This document shows, piece by piece, positions 34,459-45,993 of a stretch of 64,000 nt of DNA; the stretch's first letter is position 1; each line of letters opens with the position of its first letter. The notes under the pieces are model-generated. The model was not told the origin of the DNA and made no database searches. It saw only the letters and a list, made by a program, of their open reading frames with translations. This DNA is from Sistotremastrum niveocremeum HHB9708 (taxonomy: Eukaryota; Basidiomycota; Agaricomycetes; Sistotremastrales; Sistotremastraceae): the NCBI GenBank assembly GCA_001630475.1, contig KV419403.1, forward strand, positions 193,156-257,155. Direction: 5' to 3'. Both the position numbers and the translations under genes were made by a program.

Positions 34459-36728
34459 ATGACACTGTTTAATGAATATGTCGTATGGGGGCTTTCATTA
34501 ACTCTCCCCATATGTGTCTGGCTATTTTCTCAGTGGCACACCCGTGCTAGCAAGAATGCTGTACGGCAGAAATTTCCGCCAGGGCCAAAACCATTGCCAG
34601 TTATAGGAAACCTACTTGACATGCCCAAGAAAGACGCCCCGATCGAGTTCACGAAGTGGAAACTAGAATACGGTGTGTTTTGTATTCCAAGAGATTCATC
34701 ATTACACGCTGATAATTATACAGGGAATATCGTAGGACTGAAGGTCCTCGGGCAACCCATCGTTATTCTAAACTCGAAAGACGCTATATCCAATCTCCTC
34801 ACAAAGCGGAGCGCGATCTATTCGAACCGGCCTAGGATGGAGGTCCTGAATACATGGTCAGTCATTGAGCATTTGTACGCCGTGAGACTGATGTTGCAGA
34901 TGAAGGGCGAAATGGGATTGGGTGTTGACTTTCATGGGGTCGAGTGAAGAAATGCATCGTCAACATCGACTCATGAACCTTCGTCTCAATCCATCTGCCA
35001 CTCGTACATATTACCAGACCATTAGGAACCAAACACTCGATTTCTGTCAACGATTATTGAAGGCACCCGAAAGACACGGCTCCCTTGTTCACTGGTGCGT
35101 TGAAATGAATGCGGCCTTGCTTTACGACGATCTGAATTAGTATCCTTTAGGCACGCCGGTGCAAACATTATGATGCTTACATATGGCTATAAAAGTAAGT
35201 CGCAGTCATAAAGGAAAGGAATGACATCACTGGTAACGAAAATTCCCTAGTGGCTGAAACCAATGATAAATGGGTCTCAATGATCGACATACTGCGAGAC
35301 GAGGGTCTGAAATTAGAGGCTGCGGGGTCTCATCCAGCAGATGTGTTTCCTTGGCGTACGTTGATTATTTCTGTAGCCTGTCGCAAAGATGACACTGAGC
35401 AAATCTTCCAGTCGGAAATCTTCCAGCTTGGGTGTTTGGGTCCAACTTCGCGAAGAGCATGGCTCGGATGGCTTCAACGATGGACGCGATCTTGGTTGAG
35501 CCGTACCTAGAATCCGTGCGCCGCCACGTGAGTCGCAGCTACATGCTGAAAGATATGTCGTCAGTGCTGAGAAGACCAACTAGGAGCACGGATTCTCGGG
35601 AGCTACAATGGTATCCAAGCTTCTCGACGCTACGAGAGAAGAAAATGGTAATATCCCTCACGAGCGCTCGATCCAAGCAGTCACCGGGACCACGTACTTA
35701 GGTTAGTACATCAAAGCATCTGACATTCTGGACTTGATTGAACGTCCCATATTCAGCTGGAAGCGATACTGTGAGATTCCCCACCAAAGTTCTTTATTTT
35801 TCACCCCATTTCGTTGATAGTCCGCTATATCGCTGGATACCTTTTTCTTAGCGATGATGGTATACCCTGACATCCAGCGACGTGCGCAACAAGTGTTGGA
35901 CAAATACCTTGGAAGAGAAAGGTTACCTCAGTTCTCCGATCGAGAGTCATTGCCTTATATCGAGGCGCTCATTATGGAGGTCTTGAGGTATGCATTCCGT
36001 CCATTCGAAATCCTCCTAACCAATGTCCATCTTGCAGATGGCGTCCTGCGTCCCCGTTAGGTACGAATCCGAAGGGGTGTTGGATATCGTGACAAATCAT
36101 GCAGTGCAGCGGTACCACATCAATCAACCCAGGATGATATATATGAAGGCTATTTCATTCCGGCGGGGACACGAATATTTCCAAACTCTTGGTCAATCGA
36201 TGAAATATGCTTGTTGATCAAATCGCTCACCTTCTACGTAGGGCTTGCTTGTTCAACGAAGAAGACTATCCTGAACCTCTTGTATTCCGGCCGGAAAGGT
36301 TTATGGCCGGAGATACTTTGAAGAAAACCTGTCTTGACCCGCGCGATTTCGTTTTCGGATATGGTCGTCGGTACGAAGTCATTAAAAGAGAGACGTCTAC
36401 AAACTGACTTTGCCGTACAGGAAATGTCCAGGGCGACATCTGGCAGATGCGACGCTGTGGATTACCGTGGCAACATTACTCACTTTGTTCACCATCACGA
36501 AGCCAATAGATGAAAACGGGAAAGAAATCGAGCCAGACCTCGAAATTATTTTTGGTCCCTCTGCGATGTGCGGAATTCTAGTTCTTTCATTCCAAACTCC
36601 CCTCATGCTCAGTAAATAACAGAGACACAAAGCCCTATCGTTGTCATATTGCTCCCAGAGTAGTAGGAGCTGAAGCCCTGCTGAAAGTCGAACGAGAGGC
36701 TTTTGTAGTGGATTTTTACGAGTGTTAG
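34459..36728 (+). CDS. Cytochrome P450 C
   Basis: Third P450 of the group, on the opposite strand, with about a dozen introns. The N-terminal anchor is MTLFNEYVVWGLSLTLPICV, the hinge PPGPKPLPVIGNLLDMP. Then GLKVLGQPIVILNSKDAI, WVLTFMGSSEEMHRQHRL, YGYKMAETNDKW and I-helix AGSDTSAISLDTFFLAMM, which has a canonical AGxDT. Next come EVLRWRPASPL (E-x-x-R), [26 protein letters not shown] and heme loop FGYGRRKCPGRHL. The last exon encodes DTKPYRCHIAPRV and ends DFYEC. Each join was checked for frame, and no break was found. The upstream in-frame codon at 34417 is TTG, so the ATG at 34459 is preferred. Confidence 0.9.
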
Positions 36729-37083
36729 AATTCCATGCCAAGGAATTGATTGATGAACACCGTCTGTAGGTGCTATGTAAGTTGTAGAAAAGAAGGAAAA
36801 TCCGGAACTAGGGTCGATGGCGCAATACTGTTCCCAGGCACCGTCAGACTCGCTTCCGAATATGACGCCATTCATTGCGATCGGAACTCAATATGCGTGA
36901 TCTTCTTCCAAGTTGAACACGACTTTCGTACATTTGAGATGAGCTAGCCATCGAGAACGGAGCGGAAATTCAGAAAACAAAGGTAGCCTTCATCATGGAA
37001 CGCGTACAAAACATGCGGTCGGAGAAAGCCGGGCCTGCGACGTCTTTCCCGCTCGCCTTCGTTGACGTGACTCGCACGTAGCC
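36729..37083. other. Short intergenic spacer
   Basis: 355 bp between P450 C and the SSU1-like gene. No feature seen. Confidence 0.45.
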
Positions 37084-38937
37084 ATGCGAAGATTCACAAC
37101 CGAAAATGCGACTGCCAATTCAAATTCTCCGAGAGCAGGCTTGTCCACCTCCTTCAAGGACCCAGGACCAAGTCGTAGTCGATCCAATCAAGCGCCAGAC
37201 GCTCCGACCACTGCGGCCATGGATATCGACTCGGTTCTGGATGGGAGTGGAAGTAGTCGTTTCAAGCGAAGAACGCTGACGGACAGGATCAGGTATGTGA
37301 TAAAGTTTTTTCGTCTGTTGGTTTGCGTCTCAGACAGCCTCCAGACATTTTACGCCCTCATGGTTCGCTGCATCGATGGGTTTGAATCTCTTCCGTCCCT
37401 GTATACCCCGATCATCCCCGAAGAACGTTTTCCACAGGTACTGGTGCTGTATCGTTGATCTTTCATAACTTTCCCTATGGATCCAAGACCACGCTTCGTT
37501 ACATCGCTACTGGATTCTTTGTTCTGGATCTCTGCCTATTCGTATCGTTCAATGCGCTGTCGATCACGAGATATGTTATGTATCCGCAGGTGAGTCCACA
37601 ATTCAGACGTTGATGAATTTTCTGAAACTTCTGAATAGATATGGGGCTTGATGATCCGCCATCCTGTCCAGAGCCTGTTCCTGGGTGAGACTTCCAGAGC
37701 TACATAGCAGAACGCCGCTAACACCTGACGGTCATCCAGCTTGCTATCCCATGGCATTCGCAACAATCATCGGAGAATCACTCAATCTTTATCAAGACTG
37801 GAATCTTGGCGGAGTCTCCTTTTTGTACTTCATTTGGGGGATGTGCTTGCTTAATGTCATCCTCACTATGACAAGCACATTCGGCTTGTTGTACTACACG
37901 TTCGTGTCCATCAACTTCGCAGTCAAATGTTCAATTTACAATCTTTGCTCTAGGATCACTCGTCATAAACAGTCGCTCGAGTCAATGACTGCTGTCTGGT
38001 TATTGCCAGTTGTGCAGCCAGTTGTCGGTGCTTCCACCACTGCTACAATGGCTGCCGTTCTTTTGGATGTTTCCCCTCGACACGCTCTCTTGACACTTTG
38101 CCTCGCGTTCGGCCAGTTGATGATTGGCCTCCCGTTAGCCTTTATGATCGGAACTATATACTTATTGCGACTTATCGTTTATGGCCTGCCCTCCAGCCCT
38201 TTCATCACCAGCATGTTCCTCATCCTCGGTCCACTCGGCCAGGCAAGTCCATTTTGCCTCAATATGCTTAGATCGTGGTGGCTCAAGCGCCGTTCATCTT
38301 CAGGGTGGTATTGCATTTATTCGCATTAGCGAAGTGATTGCGGACATGTCAGCCGCGGGTCTACTCCCTCCCCCGTTTTTTACGGATCCTTATACGGCGT
38401 CCATCGTCAAATTTATGGGGCTTACCATGGCATTATTCCTATGGTGCTTTGGATTATGGTGGTCATTCTTTGCCATCGCTGCGATCATAGAAGTTTTCTC
38501 CAGAAATCGGGTACCATTTGGAGTACCATTCTGGGGAATGACATTCCCAATCGTGAGTACCCGAATTGGTTCACAGGAACAAAAAGACCTGCAGCTGCTG
38601 ACCGGACCGTTTCTGCTACCATCAGGGCGTCTACGTGCTCCTAACATTACAACTCGCAGTCACCCTCGATTCGAAATTCTTCCGTGTCACGGGAACGATA
38701 TTAGGTCTTGCCTTAATCCTGTTATGGGCATGCATTTTTGTGCGGACGGTTTTCCTCGCGTTCGAGGGTAGCATGTTCTACGCACCATGCTTGGACGACA
38801 TGCCTCTTCCAGCGAACCCCGCTCAGACCAAGGATACGGAACCGGAACCCGCCATTGAGAACCCCGGAACATCTTCCGCTGATCGTCTGCCCACAGTGTC
38901 TATTCGGAATGAGGAAACGGTGGCACAGCCATCGTGA
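37084..38937 (+). CDS. SSU1: Sulfite efflux pump, TDT/SLAC1 family (SSU1-like)
   Basis: A ten-helix plasma-membrane transporter of the tellurite-resistance/dicarboxylate (TDT) family. The cytosolic N-terminus MRRFTTENATANSNSPRAG is followed, after an intron, by RHFTPSWFAASMGTGAVS, the family's signature first helix. Then FPYGSKTTLRYIATGFFVLD, CYPMAFATIIGESLN, AVWLLPVVQPVVGASTTATM, FRISEVIADMS-like, FWGMTFPI, GVYVLLTLQLAVTLDSKFFR and FEGSMFYAPC. The last two blocks are characteristic of SSU1 rather than malate carriers. It has a long acidic Pro/Glu-rich C-terminal tail. SSU1 exports sulfite and gives sulfite tolerance. The location, 15 kb from SfnG, fits disposal of sulfite made from organosulfur compounds, but that link is inference. 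Confidence 0.88.
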
Positions 38938-41900
38938 GAACTCATAACCGTTTCAAATGACGACGCCGACCCGAGAATTCAGCGTGTGGGTTTCAGGTCC
39001 TGTCATCTAGCCTCTCGCAGAGAACTCGTGCCACTTCGAGGACGCCACATCTCGATTATCCAACACGCTGCACTTACAGGGCTGCTGTCGCATTACCTCT
39101 TTGGACAGAATGATGATTGAGACCAAGGAGTAATTGTGCATCCGGCGATCATACCCTCATTCTTTATGCGTTCAATTTAGGTATTGAAGGATGAGGATGA
39201 CTTACGGGACAATCAGGCATCAGGCACTACTCGTCAGGGCTACACACGCTTTTGCGGAGTTGTTCCTTTCAGGTTGGAGGCCGCTTCGTCTTGTGTACTT
39301 ATGTATGCCGATAGTATTACGAGACAATTGCATGCACGTCGGTCCCGAGTCAGCCCTTGATGCAGGGGAGCCAAGAAGCGTTCTGGGTCATCTTTTCATT
39401 ATTCCCATGCGCCTCCGAAAGCATAATGCATATGCTGGGGTTCAAAGGAATTGACCTTAAAAAGGTTGATCCCTACTCCGGGTTCCTGGCGCGGCGAGCG
39501 TGAGAAAATAGATTAAATCCTCCCGCGAGCGCTGGTTTAGCGTTGCGCCAATCATCGCAAACTCAACAAACTCAACGAGTCGCGGAGATGGCCTTGGCGT
39601 TCAATGTGCAGCTGTGACCTATGGACATCGAATTACTGGCTACTGGAACGCCTTTGGTCGGTTTATGAAGAAAACAGACGCTGCGGTAGGACCTGCGGGC
39701 ATCTCGGACCTCAGCTTGATAACTCTAGTGCTCTGCCCTGGCTGCCATCCTTTCTCCTCTTGCAGGGCATCTGTTTAAGCTTCATTTCGATGGCCTCTCA
39801 AACAACAATGGACAATGCTTGTGAACTCCCTAGACGCCTATCGCAACTGCTCTCTTCGAGTAGGCGCAATCAGCCATCGTGTGTAGCACGTTCGAGCGCT
39901 TCTTCACAGTCGTGCTTCATTCACAGTCGTATCTTATTTCAAGCGCACCGCTCTCTATACATCACTCTCAAGCGACTTCTCTGAGATGCCCATATCCATC
40001 ATCCTCCCAACCGGTTCTGAATGACATATAACAGGAAAGTGAAGCAACTGCTGTTCGATACCCCATATCTTGTCGAATTGAATGATCGAAAACATTTCTT
40101 TCACCAAGCCTGATTGTGGGGACTTATAGGGGGTAAGCGCCTGCGATGTGCATTGTGATCGACATGGGCCATCACGAGCCCTCAAATCGGAGAAATGATA
40201 AATCACCAGCGAGGTCTCTTTGGTTCACAGTCAACTTCATCCGCCCCCTATCGCGCATCTTGGTGGCCTCACTGAGTACTGATTCGTCCAAAATGACTCC
40301 CCAGCCTCCCCCTTCATTTCTCGCTATGATTCTTCGAGGCGCGTAAAGCCGATTTCATACTCTCCTCTTTCCGGGATTCAAAGTCAATCAACTGGGCTCC
40401 ACACCCCCTCACGAATTTCGCAACTGCAAGCGCTTATGGTTTCTCTGGTACGAAGGCATCGGCTCCGATCGTCTAAAGAAGGAGTCACATTCCGAAATCT
40501 ATCTCGGAGTGGAAGGAGTATAGCCACACTCAGGGTGCGAAATCCGGTGTCTTGATCGCAGCAACCCAATCTCACCCGAACCGCACCTTAATTTACCACG
40601 GAAGAAGCGCAAGCGGTGATTTTATCGTGGAGAAAGCGATTATCGATGGACGTTATCGATGGCGGCAAACCTTCGGCCCTTTCCGAATCCTGCCAGTTCA
40701 ACTCGCTCAAACGAAGTTTGTTTGTTCTAACATCTTGCGTTGTCTTGGTCGCGTTGCCTCTGCATCTATCTGAGAAGGATCCATCCGACGGTTCATGGTC
40801 TAGCGCTTTTCAGTGTCTCAGCTCGTTGCCTCCAACGCTCCCTGCAGGGTCTCGCAATCGTGCACTATCATGACTCACACTGCGGTCGCTGTAGCTGGTG
40901 CCGGTCAGAGTCACTCGTTGGGCAGCTCACGTTCTTCAGTGCCTTTGGATTAATGTCACCGTTCTTATCTCCTCCGCTGATGTATAGCGCCGATGAACAC
41001 GGCCTTGTATGAAATTAGCAATTCGCAGCCCGTTTTTCGCCTCCTCCTTCCATTTCGCCACACCCGTCAACGGAGGGTTTATTACTCACATGAGCCACTT
41101 TCTTCCGAACCTTCATTGGAGGGAGATATGCTGTCCATTGTCGCAAACCTATACGACCACTGCCTGCCTACTATTTTACGTATCGAATCCAGCCCGCGTC
41201 TCATGTGATCTTGGTTTGCATTGTCTTGACAGAATTGCCTTTCTGCTTCAGATTGCGGGCAGCCGAAACGGACCACGCTGGGACGAGCTTTCTCGTTGTG
41301 ATCCGTGTTCTTGCTACCGAAAGGACTGACGACGCCACCAGGCAAATCGGAGAACCGCGCCGGAGAAGTGGAAAACTTAGGTAAAGTATGTCAAGAAAGC
41401 AAAGCCCCAGATGATTTTGCAGGGTCGTTTATGAAAGTCTCGTTTTATTTGACTCTCTTCCAGTCTGGCTAGTGTGCATCTTAGTGTCGATTAGGGATGT
41501 AATAGTAGATTTGTGTAGGAGTCGATCCCACGCTTTCACGAGTCCGGTGTTCTCGATCAATCTTTCGTGAAGGACTGGCATTCAGGATACGGAAATAAGA
41601 AGGAACCCCATGGGTCTAGGCGCTTGCGTACGCAAAGGAAGAATTGTACTTGAATCGGCTGAGCTCGCTCCATTGAAACGGCGGGTGCATCAACTTCATA
41701 CTGCGGATATAGACAGAATAGCCATGTAGTTCTACTTGTTATCTTGTTCAATCATCAAATGGCCGGGGAACACAAGGAATCATAAGTTTGACGGACACGG
41801 TTATTACCCGCATGGGCATTATCGACAAGTATTAGCCACCGGCGGTCGCACCCGACTCGTCGTGATAGTTTGGGGACGTCTCAATAAGGGTCGGCGCGCC

Positions 41901-42314
41901 TCATGTCTGCTCAATCGCTACCGGTCGGACAGCGCGGCCGATAACGAGTCCGCCTTCCCATGAGCTCAATGCGACATACCAAGAAGAGCCTTGGGTTTCC
42001 CATCTTAAGGTGGTAGTGAACAAATAAGAGCACATTTCACAGGTGGTAGTGAGCACGAAATGGCCCACGGATCTCCTTTTTCCTTTCGTATGAGAAGCAT
42101 TTCTCCAGCCGTGCGCCGATGATCTTGTTCTAACGAATCTGATACCAGGAAGTTGGATCCGTATATGATATTCTGCCTCTCATGATTGCCGACAGCGACC
42201 CTGAACAGGGGTTCCACGAGGCCTTAGACTTAAAGCCTATATAAGAACCAGCGAGTTCTCAAAACCGCCGTCGCATAATATTGCACCTCTATCCCCAACC
42301 ATTTCCAGGACACC
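38938..42314. other. Large gene-poor stretch
   Basis: 3.4 kb without a supportable gene. Open frames at 39604-39984 and 40552-41345 show neither domains nor a consistent exon pattern. A short imperfect direct repeat around GGTGGTAGTGA occurs at 42010 and 42043. It could hold decayed sequence or an RNA gene that I cannot recognise. Confidence 0.45.
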
Positions 42315-45300
42315 ATGAACACTTTAAAAAGTCTTGTAGCACCCTTGACGGGCAATACTAGTCCCTTACATGATACTCTTGTACGTTCTTTAACCTCTAT
42401 TCCTTTGTATTGAGTCATTGAGTGCCACTCTTCTTTGACAGAAACTCGTCGTGATTGGTGGCACCGTAGAAACCGCTCGTCGGGTTTCTGCCTCTGCTTG
42501 GAACGGCTTTGTAGACTGTAAGTATACTTACCTATTATGCACATATATTCAAGTAATAACGTCGTTGTATTGTTAGCTTTCTTCCTTACGGCCCACTTTT
42601 CAAATGAGGATTACCCCTACGATTGGTATTGTATTTCATCCTTTGTACGAGAGGTCTGATTAATGTTCATCTCAAGGCTCTTGCATTGGTTATCAAAGGT
42701 GACGCCGCTATCCCTCAATCTCCCCCCGTTATTAACAATACACCGCAGCAACCTGCTTGGGGACGCAGTCGCGAATTCGAAATCACCACCCGCTCCAATA
42801 ACGGCCGAGGTATCACGACGTATACAACAGGCGACCTCGAGGAAGAGGAGAATGAAGAAGAGCTCGTTCACGGACGACGCAAACGTAAAGTGGCATTCAT
42901 GCCATCGGTGTAAGTTGTTTCGCGCACAGGGTGGAGTCTTCGCTGAAACATATTGACCAGTGACACAACTCATACGATCTTCTACCGCGGACATTGGCTG
43001 AGAGTATGGCGCTCCGTTCATAACCGTATCGGTGTCAACAGTTCCTGACCTCCAATTAGATTACGAGAACCCGACGAGCTGGAGAGTATGGGCAATGCTC
43101 CGAGCTCAAAGTTAGGTACGTAATTAGTCCGCCGATGCTTCATCAGTATGCTAATGCGATTCCTTCTAGTGTGGTCGCACGCAACAACAACATTCTCAAA
43201 AGCCTCGTCCTCGACGCCAAGCGTGAATATGAGAAAGACGCGGAACACCGAGTACACATATTCCTCGCCGACACGTAAGCACATTTCTATTCATGTATTT
43301 TCAAAGGAGGGTCATTGATTTCAAGTTCGCGACGTAGGTATGGTTCCTGGAGATGGACGGGTGCCAAACAGAAAAGACCGATGTCATCAATCGTGCTCGA
43401 ACCCTCAGTCAAAGAAATGTTGTTAACCGATTGCCGGGATTTCCTGCGGTCGGAAGATTGGTGAGTGTCGTTCATTTTTGAATCTCTTGTCGAGGTTGTG
43501 AGAGAGGAGATGCGTGGTATTGCGTTGCGGCGCATTGGGGAAGGGGTTTGCCATGTGCTTGCGAAATGACGAAGCCGTTCACTGATTGTTCTTCCTTTCA
43601 AGGTATGCTGAAAGAGGAATCCCATATCGGAGAGGCTATCTCCTCGTAAGTGGCCCCATCGGCGTTCGTGTGCTGTATCCTGACCCAAAGCGCTCATCTC
43701 GCAGTACGGTGTGCCCGGTAGTGGAAAAACTTCACTGAGTGCGTAGCCTGACTCCGTCGTCATCACTTACTCCTAGTTTGGAAAATCTCACACATCTCAT
43801 AATTTCAGTCCACTCTCTGGCCGGTGAGCTCGGACTCGATATCTATGTCGTCAGTCTATCGTCGAAAGGGTGAGAGTTCGCTATCAGTATAGCGGTGCCG
43901 TTCTGTGGGCCTTGATGTGAACCCTTGCTAACGTATGATTGCTTCTATAAAATAGTATGAGCGACAACACCCTCACGACACTTATGGGGCATGTCCCTCA
44001 AAGGTACGCAGCCATTGTCCGACCTACGCCTAACTAGTGCTTATTGTGTTCTCAGGTGCATTCTTCTCTTGGAAGGTAAAGTTTAAGCCTTGCGGCCTAT
44101 GCTTAACTACCGCGGAGATAGTCGGTCTTAATGCGGTGCTGCTTTAGACCTCGATGCCGCGTTTACCCGTGGTGTATCCCGCGACGCTTCTTCAACTGGG
44201 AAGCCGACCAGCACCACCACTTCGTCTTCATCAAGCACTACTTCGGACGATGGCTCAACGCTCAGTTTGTCGGGTCTTCTGAACGCTCTGGATGGTGTGT
44301 TTCTCTTTCCTTATGATACCGTGGAATCTCCCGTCTCACCGGGAAAATGATTAGGGGTGGCGGCGGCCGAAGGACGCCTCCTCTTTGCCACAACAAATCA
44401 CATTGAGCGCCTTGATCCTGGTCAGTGTTTCAACGATTTTACCTTCTGTTCCTATCCGCTGTTAGAGAAGTTTGTGTGCTAATGCTCCTGACGAATAGCG
44501 CTCAGCCGTCCTGGCAGGTGCGACGTTTGGGTACGTAACACCAGTGGCCCCATTGGACATTCGCTGACAGCGTACCTTGACAGGTGAATTTCACGAACGC
44601 AACCAAGTGGCAAGCCGAGGGCCTGTACAAATGCTTCTTCCCTTCAAAGAAACCCGAAGAATCAAATCCGTCCTTGACGCCTACGTCTGAGAAGAACATC
44701 CCAGTTCCCCGGCGCAAGCCTCTTCAATCGTCGACTGTGGTTCGTCTAGACGCTGAGGAAATCGCCGTTCTGGCCAAGCGTTTCGCCGACGCCATCCCCG
44801 AAGATGAGTTAAGTGTGAGTGATCGTGAAGGCCTCTGATTTTCAGGGTACTGATCGTGGCGCCTCCTTCGGTAGGTCGCGAGCATTCAGGGCTTCTTGCT
44901 GCAGGTAAGTCGCTTTCTGAATTAATTTGTTTGTGGCGGGGTAGTTGATTCAACCTGCATGTCTAGAATAAGACCAGACCGCGTGAATGTGTCGATGAGG
45001 TGGCTGCATGGGTAATCAAAGAACGTGAGACGAAGGCCAAGCTGAAGAAGGAGAAGGAGGAAAAGGAGGCGAAAGAAAAAGAGGAGGTATGCCCAGCAAG
45101 ACTTCCCATCATTATCAAGCGCTCACCTGACTTCATTTCTCAGGCTGAGGCTAAGGAAAAGAAAGAGGTTCGTGACATGTCTCAACTATGTCTTGATGCT
45201 TATTTAGTCTTCGATTTAGAAGGAGGAGAAGAAAGCTGCAGAGGTACGAAATTCGGCTAATACCTTATTCTATCAACTAACTCCCAACTGCAGAAGAAAG

Positions 45301-45656
45301 AAAAGGCTGAGAAAAAGGCCGAGAAAGCAGCTGAGAAAGCCGCCGCAAAGCTGGCTGAGAGCGAGAGTGCTGCCAAGTCTGAGACTGAGACCAAAGCTGA
45401 AGCCTCCTCTACAAGCGAGTCTGACTCAAGCGACTCCGATTCAGACGACACCGTGTCTACTGAAGGCGATTCAGACAAGTCTGCCGCGTCTTCTACGACG
45501 TCGCTCGAAGATAGCACCAAGACCTCTGAGAAATGGGTTGCTGTGAAGGCAGAAGAGGCAAAAGCCGCTGAAGCTGAAGCCGCTGCTGCCGCCACGACAC
45601 CCTCTGAGACGATCGCTTCTACCACCACTGACTCCTCCAGCTCCGAATCATCTTAA
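42315..45656 (+). CDS. BCS1-like AAA ATPase with Lys/Glu-rich tail
   Basis: A many-exon gene for a BCS1-family protein. The N-terminus [20 protein letters not shown] lies before a BCS1_N-type region ([46 protein letters not shown]). The AAA domain has a Walker [11 protein letters not shown], Walker B CILLLEDLDAAF, a Ser/Thr-rich insertion, [20 protein letters not shown], and arginine-finger-region [18 protein letters not shown]. After the AAA lid comes a long coiled, Lys/Glu-rich segment made of several very short exons (45000-45330). A Ser/Glu/Ala-rich acidic tail ends SSSSESS. True BCS1 inserts Rieske protein in mitochondria and lacks such a tail, so this is probably one of the expanded Agaricomycete paralogs. 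Confidence 0.87.
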
Positions 45657-45993
45657 AAGAAGCAGGCTTCTTATGACCCACACGTCCCGGTTACGATCAA
45701 TGTACGATCCTCGAGATAAATAGGCTCCAGCCTCTTACGAGCTCATGAACTCTACGGATCCTTTTGTCATGTCTTTTTGTTGCGTATCACTTGTTGTCCA
45801 GTTTCTGCTAACGTACAGTCTTCCTACTTCACATTCCCTTAGTTTTCCCCTAGTTTTCCTGGTTGGCCCATAGAATTTTATCTTGGTTTACAGAGATGTC
45901 TTTACGAGTGATTTTGTGCAAGAGTCGTGATTATGTATGATGCAAAGCGAGATGACAACAATACTGATGAAAATGATACGATGCGAAGAAGAA
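45657..45993. other. Convergent 3' intergenic region
   Basis: 337 bp between the BCS1-like stop and the dynamin-like stop. T-rich; no feature seen. Confidence 0.5.

Noticed and set aside
26637-38937. A classical secondary-metabolite cluster around the three P450s
   Set aside because: No backbone synthase, and the flanking genes are a cellulase and a sulfite pump; P450 duplication alone does not define a cluster.
45257-45628. Minus-strand Ser/Ala-rich open frame
   Set aside because: Antisense shadow of the Lys/Glu/Ala-rich BCS1-like tail.
42315-45656. Calling the gene the true BCS1 Rieske chaperone
   Set aside because: The long charged tail and Ser/Thr insertion in the AAA domain do not fit; only family membership is claimed.
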